From Macrostomum hystrix (lineage: Eukaryota; Platyhelminthes; Macrostomidae), in NCBI GenBank assembly GCA_950097015.1, contig CATNEN010000030.1:326001-390000 (forward strand): a stretch of 64,000 bases of DNA. The letters are read 5' to 3'. Made by a program: the position numbers and the translations under genes. The notes beneath the pieces were generated by a model. The model was not told the origin of the DNA. It did not search any database and saw only the letters and a program-made list of their open reading frames with translations. Within the stretch, counting starts at the first letter, position 1; each line of letters opens with the position of its first letter. This document shows, piece after piece, positions 47,228-57,134 of this stretch.

Positions 47228-48462
47228 TCTAATTGTCGGGAGCTTTTGATTCTATACACTTTCTACTTCAGTAGGCTGGTAGTGAACAGATGAAAATCGG
47301 CCTATTATAAAATTAGAGTCAGCTCTGTTACGAATTTTAATTTGCTTTCGGGTTGCTTTTTAGACCGCCGAATACACTCGATGGCCAACAATGCGGGATC
47401 CCAGCCAGTAGGGGCCATCGGTTGATTAGGGGGAGGCGGGGTGGGCAGGGCTTGGGGTGGCCACCAGATCTCTGGCCGTCCACTTGACTGTCGGGCCATT
47501 CCCTGGCCCAAAATTTGTCTGTGTCCCCATTGGTTGGAAGTTGCAGCCAGCAAACGTCGCACACACCACTGAAGAAGTGCTTTTCTCTCGCGTCTCTTTC
47601 TCTCTTCATTTTACACACTGTGCATGTAATTTTTGCTCAAATCGAATACAATTTTCAGATGAAAAATTACTAAGAGAGGTAGATAGAAAATAGAGTAGCC
47701 AATTGGTGCGCCTTTTATTATCACCAGGGTTTGTCGTTGAAAAGAAAAGATTCTGTCTTTAGATCTTAGGATGTGATAAAAAGTTCTTATTCAATAGAAG
47801 CCCCACTGTATTAAAGCATTAGAAGAATAAAGAAATAGTTTTTGTCTCATTTGCGACAGGCCTGTGCTCATTTTCTAGCCTTATCAAGATCATTAAAATG
47901 TTACAGTTTGAGTTTGGCATTTAAACAGCGAACTAACCCTGACATATATAAAACATAGCATCATTGTGGCTATTGGTCTCTGCCATCTTGCGTCATTACA
48001 CGGCTTGTAGGATACGAGAGCGCCGGTTTCTATGGCCCAGAGTCAGCTGGTAGACACGCAACGCTATCCTGGCACCATGTAAGATTATTATCGCATTATC
48101 TTAGTAAGGCCATTGGACAGCTGGCAGTTTCAGTTGGGGTATGATCTCTTTCTTCACTCACTCTGATATGTAGTAAAGTAGGCCTTAACATTAAAAATTG
48201 GAGAATCTAAGACATTGTCTAAGACGAAGACTAAGACTAAGACTAAGACTAAGAATTGTTTCTATGAACTTTCTGCCATTCATTCGATGGGAATCATTTT
48301 ATAAATCGAATAGTTATTACTTGTCATATGGTTACTTTAAGTAGAGAACTATGCACATTTTCGTTTTGACAAATACTTTTCTTATTCGTAGCATAAGGAT
48401 TTGTCTGTCTGATCGATATTCATTTCAAATGGATATACCCGCGGCGATTCTATTTTTAGCAA

Positions 48463-48566
48463 AGCGCACCTTTCTTAAGAGTATAGACGTGTGTATTGAA
48501 ATGGCAGCCATACAAGTAAGTCTATGGGACACGTAAGTCAGTATATACTCTTAAGAAAGGTGCGCT
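48463..48566. repeat. Perfect 23-bp inverted repeat (hairpin or tiny MITE)
   Basis: Arms 48463-48485 and 48544-48566 are exact reverse complements (core CGCACCTTTCTTAAGAGTAT), separated by 58 bp that include ATGGCAGCC. It could be a miniature transposon footprint or a small-RNA hairpin. Confidence 0.8.
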
Positions 48567-48652
48567 TACCTATGAATACCTATGTAGATTTCAGCCATTG
48601 AGCTAAAGTGGCTGCGTAATTTGTAGCTCTTATTGGATACATATCCTCATAT

Positions 48653-48942
48653 ATCGACACAGTCTTTCGACACAGTCTTTCGACACAGTCTTTCGACACA
48701 GTCTTTCGACACAGTCTTTCGACACAGTCTTTCGACACAGTCTTTCGACACAGTCTTTCGACACAGTCTTTCGACACAGTCTTTCGACACAGTCTTTCGA
48801 CACAGTCTTTCGACACAGTCTTTCGACACAGTCTTTCGACACAGTCTTTCGACACAGTCTTTCGACACAGTCTTTCGACACAGTCTTTCGACACAGTCTT
48901 TCGACACAGTCTTTCGAAACAGTCTTTCGACACAGTCTTTCT
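48653..48942. repeat. 13-bp minisatellite (CGACACAGTCTTT)
   Basis: About 22 nearly perfect copies; a single CGAAACAG variant near the right end, then a break at CTGTGTCGAATG, which is a partial inversion of the unit. Confidence 0.97.
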
Positions 48943-49444
48943 GTGTCGAATGCACATATAACATATACGCTCGTATATCACAAATATTGTTAGTATCTGC
49001 AGCCTTAAATATGCATTAGCAAAAAATGTATTTGTACATTTCAAGCTGCTTCTGCGTGATAGCTACGAGTATATTTTTAGTCCTAATTAAAAGTCAGCTC
49101 TGGAGTGTCGAATGAATTATTAATTTCAAGCTCAACTCTCGTTAATAATATTTGTGTCAAGAAAAAGCAATTAGGTGTTGGAATTGGTCTGTAATTAAAA
49201 TTTGGAATTGAAGCCGCTAGAGCAAAAAACATTTCTTTTTTCCCAATAAATTTTTCCAATATACGTTGTCCGCTGCAACTAATTAATAGTTTCTTATAAT
49301 TCTTCTGAGTTTTTTTAGATCACGATCTTGACTGACAGCATGCTGGTTAGCAACAAATTACGAAGTACTAGTCATTTCGGTTATTTCTTGAACCCGGATG
49401 TGAAACGGATTTGTGATTACAACACAAAGCTGCTACAAATTCGC

Positions 49445-49565
49445 AATTTGAGGCGCAGCCGCGGAGAGAAGGCTTGGTACAGTAGAGTATAGACTGTTTG
49501 ACAATGAGGAAATCTGGGCTGATGTATACACCTGTGTGTGTCTGTTGTGCTCAAATTTTCAGTGG
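49445..49565 (+). mobile_element. SINE-A fragment
   Basis: GAGGCGCAGCCGCGGAGAGA, GAGGAAATCTGGGCTGATGT and ACACCTGTGTGTG match the SINE-A middle; both ends are lost. Confidence 0.6.
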
Positions 49566-50126
49566 AGCTGGCGTAGTTATAGTTAAAAAATGAATAAAAA
49601 TGAACTTTAAAATGTTTTTTTTTGTTTTAAAAAAGACATTATGATTGCTGAATTCAGTAAGTATTTTCTCCACTCCACTTCTTGTATACGCACAGTAAAG
49701 ACACACTATCTAATATTAGGAAGCATGCAAAAAACTTAACTCTTCTGTGATAATGGAAATTGCATAATTTTCTGTTTCAGCCCTTGAGATAGAGTCAGTT
49801 TGCACTCAGCTCTGATTGGCAGGTTCTAAGATCAAAAGAGCATGGCGGGTCACTGCTCAGTTGTAGCAGCTGGTCGTAAACACCTGGGCGTCATCCTATT
49901 AGCCGCGAAAATGACATTCCTTTAATTACGAGTATAAAAAAACTCGCTTCTTGTCGCAAGAAAATGACAAATAACTACACAATGCACTAAGGAGCTTGCT
50001 TGCCTGCACGCATAGGTTAACTGTCGTTTGTTTTTAATTATAGTACGTAATCTTCGAAGTGATGCTAAAATTTGTCTTAAGTTTGGGGCACTCTTTGAGA
50101 TTTGGGGCAGCAACTGGCTAAACTAG

Positions 50127-50943
50127 TGTTGTACTCGCGACTCCCCGGAGGGGTGCACCTAGGAGGGTCAGAGTACGCGGGCCCGTGCTGGCCTGCGTCA
50201 GGGCGCGAGTGTCCGCACGGGACCCTAAGTCTAGGGCGTCAGGACGCACCCAAGTGTCCGGCACACGCGTAGGGACGCTGTGATGTCGATCACCTTCAGC
50301 AGGGCGTCAGGGCGCACGAGCTGGCATCTAAGTACAGCGGGTGTACAGTACAGGGTGACCCCTGGCTGACTACCTGGTCTAGTCCCCCCCTTTAGTCGGC
50401 GTCAGGACACATGGACTGTCCCAGCTACAGCCCCCCGAAATGAAGGAGACAAGGCAGTGACTTACTTCTTGTCTGTACTTGTCTTGTCTATAAGTATCGC
50501 TCGCACTCGCGCGTGCGGTCAATTGCTTGCAGCTGACGTCTGTTCGCGGCTGGCAGACCGCTTGGTCTATATTTATTGTTTGTGCGTGGTGGGGGGACGG
50601 GTTATCGAAACGGTAGTCTGGCGTTGTAGAGCGCGAACACCAGCACGGGGCAGCCACCCGCCCCGGCCGCGCCTTTATAGGCCACGGCTCACCCGGAGCC
50701 GGGCCCCCCCGCCCCACCCACACCCCACCACCCCAGCCCAGCTAACCACCGGCCAATCACGGCGCAGCTGGGGGAGGGGCAGCCTGGGGCGAGGGCCACA
50801 CAGGGCGGCCCAGCCAAACAGCGCGCAGATAACACAATGGCGGCTAAGCGGCTTACACCGCTGAGCCTCTAACGCCAAAAAAACTGCGGTATGCCGCGTA
50901 TGGGGCGAGTGCACTTGAGCAGTGCAAGCGCACGTGCACAACT
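50127..50943. mobile_element. Candidate solo LTR, GC-rich, 817 bp
   Basis: Sharp GC-rich block flanked by ACTAG at 50122-50126 and 50944-50948. It begins TGTTGTACTC and ends GTGCACAACT, imperfectly inverted ends. It contains a TATA-like CTTTATAGG (50669-50677) and, on the minus strand, AATAAA (50577-50572). The element is 3' adjacent to the DEG/ENaC stop codon at 50952. The non-canonical 3' end (CT, not CA) lowers confidence; a CpG-island-like unique region is the alternative. Confidence 0.45.
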
Positions 50944-50951
50944 ACTAGTGT

Positions 50952-53827
50952 TCATTGTCCCCTTTGCTGCTGCTGCTGCTGCTCCTGATCCTGCACCGGA
51001 AACGATTGTTTTGGTAGCTGGCTCTCAGTCGAAGCCGTAGCTGACCCCGCGCCAAGCTCGAAGTCGAACTCAAGGTCAAGCCCCGCGTTGAACGAACTGG
51101 GTCCGATGCTGCTACCAGCGGCCCTTCCCTGCGACGGCTGAAATCGGACTAGGCGCGTGAAGGCCGCCAGCTGCAGCAACAGTTCGGCCATCTCGCACAG
51201 CGTGAGCAGACTCACTGCCCAGGTAGAGGCCGAGAATTCCGCCAATGTCAGACAGCAGGTCGTAGATCTCGTAGGCCCAGCTTTCCTCGGTGCGCAGGCC
51301 GCGGCCCTGCGCGTCACCAACGCGAATTCGCAGCGAGAGGAGATTCTGCAGCGCGGTGCCGCTGCCAATAGAGCTGTAGGCGGAGTACAGGTTCCAACTG
51401 GTGCGGCGAACAAACTCAGAATTTATGCCCCCACCGCCGTTTAACGAAGAGGACGAGTTTAGATAGAAAGCGCTCGATTGCAGCCAGCGCTGCACCAGCG
51501 GCCGCAGGAAGTCGGCGTTTGCCACTGGCCACGTGTTGGACATGAAGCCGGTTGTGTAGGCCCGACTGATGCAGCGGTCCAGGCAGTTTGACAGGCGGCT
51601 GTCATTACCCGCAAGAATGCGAGCCCTGCGAAGGCAGGTCTCATTGTCCAGCAAGCGATCTAGTACGGTGGGCAGCTGGTGATAGACAGACGAATTTCCC
51701 GTGGCGGAGCTGTTGTCCCAGACGGCTGCGAACGCTGCTATTACCTGTGTATATTGTTGCCATAATCCGATGGAATTAGTACTATCATCACACAAGTCAC
51801 TTACCTGACGCCACTAAAAATTCAAAAACTAGTCCTGTAAAAACTTGACACTCTGGGGAACTTTGCACCGATTATAAAAGGGTCTTCTACGAACCTCATT
51901 GATGACACTTCCGGGATCGGAGCTGACAATTCCGTCCATCAGTCGAGACAAATTGGCCCGGCGGGGCTTGTAAAAAAACTCATCGCTGATTGGCAAGCTG
52001 GGATCGACGAAGCCGCAGGTTTCTAGCAGCACCTGCTGGGCCACGCGGATGCGACAGTCCAGCGGTTGGCTGTTGAAGCCTCCCAGTGCCGGCTGGCCAT
52101 CGCGAATGACCATATAGAGCTCAGTGGTACCAGCAATGTCCGTCTCTGTGAGACAAGGCTCCTTGCGACGGTTCTTGGCCAAATATTCCTATTGGGATTG
52201 TTGAATAGAAAACTTTCGTATGAATTTACTACCTAAGTACGCACGCACCTAAGTACGCACGTACCCAAGGACGCACGTACCTTAGTACGCACTACCTAAG
52301 TACGCACTACCTAAGTACACATTACCTAAGTACGCACTACCAAATTACGCACGGTCATACGACGTATGACTATTTTGGACTTCGCACGTATGGTTTGCTT
52401 TAATATAAGGCTCTACATGCACGGGCAGGCATAAACTCAATAGGGACCTGATAACGCACGTCCACCACAGTCTCCTGTCCGCAGGAGGCCTCCACAGCTT
52501 GGCCGTTGCTTGGATAAGTGCCCGGCTGGTGGATGAAAACCATTGCGCCGCCGTTGGTCTGCATGTTGAAGGTGTCGCCTGGAAGTCCGGTTAGTGCGGC
52601 GTTCACCGCTGGCTCGAGCGAGGTGGCATCGACAAAAAGCACCAGCTTCAGCTCGTTGAGCCCGCTGACCTCGGTGCCAGGACGTCGACGCCGAAACTTG
52701 TCCAAGCTGAAGCTCAAGCAGGACGCGTATGCCGGCAGCGCCAGCGGCGTGAAGTCTCGAAAGTCGCAGGCGAGGCTGCCATAGGAGCAGCGGAGGAGCA
52801 TCTGGCTGGCCTGAGCAGCGAACTGGGACACGCGCGCGATGCCATAGGTGTCCCTGATGACCAGGTCTGCGGAATGGCATTTAGTTGCTATTGCTATTCA
52901 CCCAGAATATCAGATATAAAAATAAAAGTCTTTTTTACACCTGACTAAACGGTCGAGATGCGCAGCCGACAGCACAGCCGCAGCTTTTGCGCGGCGCATC
53001 TGAAATCTGTTTACAACTATTAAGTCCATGGACTGGATGGCGCCACACCCACCCTTAATTACCCTCGCTGATGCTGTATGCTGTAAATATGCATAATATT
53101 AATACAAGAAGGCAGGCGTAAATATTTATTAGTCTTATTATTAGCCATATAGGCTTATACGCTCGTAGGTCCTCACGCAACTTGCAAGCTCATGCTAATG
53201 GCGTCTGAGCTGCTGATGTCTTGATATAAGTTCCAACTTATATCAGTTTCAACATAAGTTGCCCACTTCTTTGGAGCATTAAACGGAAAGCGTACAAAAC
53301 TGTAGAAAGCGTGGAAAGCACAGAAATCACTGACTCGGCAGGTTGTAGACAGTGTCGTCCTTCACTCGCAGCAAATCAATGTCCAGCTCGTAGGTGCTAA
53401 ACTTTTCTAGCAGGTACTGGCGAACGGTGCGATTCAGGACGTCCCGCACATGCTGAATATCGTCATAGAGCGGTTGAAACTCAGGGCTGAGGTGGTAGCT
53501 GAACCCACCGCTTGTGGCGTTGCCAACCTGAGGCTCCTGCTTGAAGATGTTACTGATGCCAAACATCATCTCATTGCACACTGTCACGTCTGGATAGACA
53601 AAATCACTGCCTTTGGGATCCACCTTAGTGGTGATTGGCTCATCATAGTATTTGATGACCAGAGTGGACAGGTGAACGGTCAGGCCGCAGAAGGCGCAGG
53701 TGATCAGGCACAGCCAGCTCAGTTGAAGGCCTCTTGTTGGCTGGTTAAGCTTGCGGAAGCCGTGTGCTGTTGTGCTAGATGCAAAAAAGCGTAGTACGTC
53801 TTTGCGACGGGCCGATGGGTTGAGCAT
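50952..53827 (-). CDS. DEG/ENaC-family sodium channel subunit
   Basis: Minus-strand exons: 53827-53335, 52866 to about 52423 (3' end unresolved), 52188-51895, a 9-nt microexon 51813-51805, and 51744-50952. DEG/ENaC channels are amiloride-sensitive trimeric cation channels gated by peptides, protons or force. Seen here: the cytoplasmic HG motif (TTAHGFRKLN), TM1 (LSWLCLITCAFCGLTVHL) followed by FVYPDVTVCNEM, the extracellular Cys-rich region (QMLLRCSYGSLACDF, MVFIHQPGTYPS, LLETCGFVDPSLP) and TM2 starting YDLLSDIGGILGLYLG with VSLLTLCEMAELLLQL after it. These TM2 halves lie in different frames because of one extra base at 51216, inside the GxS filter. The tail ends in a Gln run. The start is uncertain: the frame stays open to 54016 through a minisatellite. 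It resembles FMRFamide-gated channels, but the ligand is unproven. Confidence 0.8.
51805..51813 (-). other. Candidate 9-nt microexon (Trp-Arg-Gln) of the DEG/ENaC gene
   Basis: TTTTTAG then TGGCGTCAG then GTAAGT on the minus strand: a phase-0 three-codon exon that joins exon ...SVINE to VIAAFAAVW... in frame. The downstream intron is 60 bp (51804-51745). The strong GTAAGT donor has no other plausible exon in front of it, since the preceding frame stops at TAG near 51829. Confidence 0.6.
52228..52350. repeat. 14-bp minisatellite (ACCTAAGTACGCAC) in a DEG/ENaC intron
   Basis: About nine imperfect copies between exons 2 and 3, in the region where the exon 2 donor could not be resolved. Confidence 0.85.
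52955..53085. repeat. Short dispersed repeat shared with 42930-43075
   Basis: AAGTCCATGGACTGGATGGC, ACCCACCCTTAATTACCCTC and GCTGATGCTG parallel the copy in the BMPER intron. Confidence 0.5.
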
Positions 53828-53925
53828 CCCGGAGTGACCATTGCCCCGCAGCTGCTGCTGATTTCCACTGAAGCATCGTGACTCTCCAACGGAATGGCCT
53901 GCGGGAGATCTGACCGAGAACGGTA

Positions 53926-54005
53926 CCAACCGTTGAAAACGGCAACCGTTGAAAACGGCAACCGTTGAAAACGGCAACCGTTGAAAACGGCAACCGTTGA
54001 AAACG
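53926..54005. repeat. 16-bp minisatellite (CAACCGTTGAAAACGG) at the DEG/ENaC 5' end
   Basis: About 4.7 perfect copies, each holding AACCGTT and AAAACGG near-palindromic parts. It lies upstream of the preferred start codon but in a frame that stays open through it. Confidence 0.9.
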
Positions 54006-54016
54006 AAAAAGCGCAT

Positions 54017-55800
54017 TCTTCTTACCGTATATTGGACTGAGCCTGTGTCATGTTGATGTCTGTATCAAAATATTTTGAAATGCCGCCTTTTCAGAGGCTA
54101 CGTTCAGAGGCAGATTCCTTACAAATCATTTTTAGTGCAGCAAAGGTGTACTCCTGCATGAAAAATAGCATCAATGGAAAGCTCTATAACCAATGGAAGT
54201 GGAGACTGTGATGTTGGGCCTCTGAGCGAATGACATCCACTGCCCACTTTCCCAATAATTGGGCCATGATTTTCTTATTTGAACTCCTAGGCGATTGTAA
54301 AGTACACATGCTTGTGTCGGTCTTGAACATGCATAAGCTTTCAGAACTCATCGTACAGGGCCCATAATGCCGTATGTAATCAAGATCCTTCCATTGATTG
54401 TTCAAGAAATGAATGGTTGGAGTATGTTTTGACTGTTTTGGCTATGGGCTAACACTACCTGATTCTTTTGTTGTTTGCTGTTTTTATTGCCTGTCCTATT
54501 TAGGTAGTAACGATAACACAGATTATTTAGTGTATTTATGTTCGTGCATTCATTATAGCCCATTTACCTCTTATGTGAGTCTGAGTGGGTCTGAAAATTT
54601 CTGTTTGATTTGACAACCATTCTTTAACAGCAGAAGGACCACGCATTTTTTTTCTGCTGGGGTATTCCAAATACCCACTGCCTACTTCACTCCCAAACCA
54701 AATGACCGAATGGTGCTTTTTGCCACCAGACACCCCGAGTTGTTTGCTAAGATTGAGCAAAAATAAAATTTTAGCCCGTGTTGGGGAATTTGGCTACGAT
54801 TGGTTATTGAAATTCGATTGCTTATTTTCGGGGGCATCCCATCTGATTGATAGACATATAGGTTTAGACCATTTGATTCCGACCATAGACAAAAAAAAAT
54901 TTCTCACGAAGATACAGTCACGAAGCAGCCAGTCAGTCAGTGGTGGCAAAACGTAAAAGCCGAATTCAAAGTTCACTTCAATGTTCCATATAATGCTCCT
55001 TATTTCGATGAGATTATGATATAATATCCTGGTTTTTGTCAAATAATCTCACCAAAAATTACCATAGACAACACATTCCCGGCTCAGAATAGTACAATTT
55101 TTTAACGATTAAATAAGAAATCGTATTTTATCGCAAATCATCTCTAAAGGGTGCAAAATATAGACTTTAAGTAGATAACTCATATAATCTACTTGTTGTC
55201 TATGGTTAAAGTGGCTTAAATCATCTATTCCCTTTTCTGATAAACATTTGGCAAGATTTAGATTGTAATTGCTCGAGAAAATCCATAGATTTTTTAGGTC
55301 TATTAACTAAGCAATAGTGGATAAAAGTGCATCATATTGATTAGAATGATGGTAACGATTGAGAAGAAAACAATGAAACAATTGTCTGATTGAGTACAAA
55401 TATTAAGCATACTATGAAGGCACCATTCATAACTGCATAATTTGTATGTGTAATTTTGGCTCAAACCCCGCGTACAGTTTGAGTTTGATCTGCTCGCATA
55501 GAAAAGTTGCTTAGCTGACTGACGCTTCTGTATGCAAATGGTCCCACAAGCAGTCGTTTTGCCAAATCGATTATCAGCTGCTTATTGAGTCTCATTCCCA
55601 TATCCCACTGGCTAAGCCAGTTTAACAATGGCAAGGGTAAATGACTCAGTGTTGGTAGCTTATTTAAATCACCAATATGAAACTCTTTAAAGAAGAAGTA
55701 AAGAAGACAAGTGCCGCCTCTGAACAGCCGAATTTTTCGAATTAACATTTTTCGTTTGTATTACAGCAGGAGTAAGTTATATTTTACCTGATTATAAACA
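54017..55800. other. Intergenic, mostly AT-rich, no gene recognised
   Basis: Contains a MITE-2-like end near 54645-54720 (GGGTATTCCAAATACCCACT, ATGACCGAATGG) and otherwise unique AT-rich sequence. An upstream exon of the DEG/ENaC gene could be here but I cannot identify one. Confidence 0.4.
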
Positions 55801-55811
55801 CTGAGCTATAC

Positions 55812-57112
55812 ACTTGCTGACACCAGAGAACACTAGCCACAACGAGAGCTGACACCTGAGAACACTATCCACAATGAGAGCTGACACCTGAGAACACTAG
55901 CCACAACGGGATCTGACACCTGAGAACACTAGCCAGAAAGAGAGCTGACATCTGAGAACACTAGCCAGAAAGAGAGCTGACATCTGAGAACACTAGCCAG
56001 AAAGAGAGCTGACATCTGAGAACACTAGCCACAATGAGAGCTGACATCTGAGAACACTAGCCAGAAAGAGAGCTGACATCTGAGAACACTAGCCACAACG
56101 AGAGCTGACACCTGAGAACACTATCCACAATGAGAGCTGACACCAGAGAACACTAGCCACAACGAGATCTGACACCTGAGAACACTAGCCAGAATGAGAG
56201 CTGACACCAGAGAACACTAGCCACAATGAGAGCTGACACCAGAGAACACTATCCACAATGAGAGCTGACACCAGAGAACACTAGCCACAACGAGATCTGA
56301 CACCTGAGAACACTAGCCAGAATGAGAGCTGACACCAGAGAACACTATCCACAATGAGAGCTGACACCAGAGAACACTAGCCACAACGAGATCTGACACC
56401 TGAGAACACTAGCCAGAAAGAGAGCTGACACCAGAGAACACTATCCACAATGAGAGCTGACACCTGAGAACACTAGCCACAACGAGAGCTGACAGCTGAG
56501 AACACTAGCCACAATGAGAGCTGACACCAGAGAACACTATCCACAACGAGAGCTGACACCAGAGAACACTAGCCACAATGAGAGCTGACACCAGAGAACA
56601 CTAGCCACAATGAGAGCTGACACCAGAGAACACTAGCCACAATGAGAGCTGACACCAGAGAACACTAGCCACAATGAGAGCTGACACCAGAGAACACTAG
56701 CCACAATGAGAGCTGACACCAGAGAACACTAGCCACAGTGAGAGCTGACACCAGAGAACACAATCCACAATGAGAGCTGACACCAGAGAACACTAGCCAC
56801 AATGAGAGCTGACACCAGAGAACACAATCCACAATGAGAGCTGACAACAGAGAACACAATCCACAATGAGAGCTGACACCAGAGAACACAATCCACAATG
56901 AGAGCTGATACCTGAGAACACTAGCCACAACGAGAGCTGACACCAGAGAACACAATCCACAGTGAGAGCTGACACCAGAGAACACAATCCACAGTGAGAG
57001 CTGACACCAGAGAACACAATCCACAATGAGAGCTGAAACCAGAGAAAACTAGCCACAATGAGAGCTGACACCAGAGAACACTAGCCACAATGAGAGCTGA
57101 CACGTGAGAAAT
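55812..57112. repeat. 32-bp minisatellite upstream of the ABHD14-like gene
   Basis: About 40 copies of a 32-bp unit (ACACCAGAGAACACTAGCCA then CAATGAGAGCTG) with recurring variants (CCTGAG, AGAAAG, ATCCAC). It stops about 22 nt before the first recognised ABHD14 codon. Confidence 0.97.
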
Positions 57113-57134
57113 TCCATGACAACAATCACAGGTG

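Larger units (their letters stand above)
47228..50126. other. Intergenic upstream of BMPER
   Basis: A TATA-like TTATAATA on the minus strand near 47305 lies about 80 nt upstream of the BMPER ATG. The region also holds a GACTAA hexamer repeat (48222-48252), a perfect hairpin, a 13-bp minisatellite and a SINE-A fragment, listed separately. No gene recognised. Confidence 0.5.

Noticed and set aside
50640-50930. CpG-island promoter of a plus-strand gene
   Set aside because: No coding exon follows on the plus strand and the GC block has sharp edges with a short direct duplication, so a mobile-element origin is preferred.
28544-51216. Programmed +1 frameshifting as the main explanation of the four slips
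   Set aside because: No shared slippery codon or stimulatory motif at the four sites; insertion errors explain them more simply, so this is left only as an alternative.
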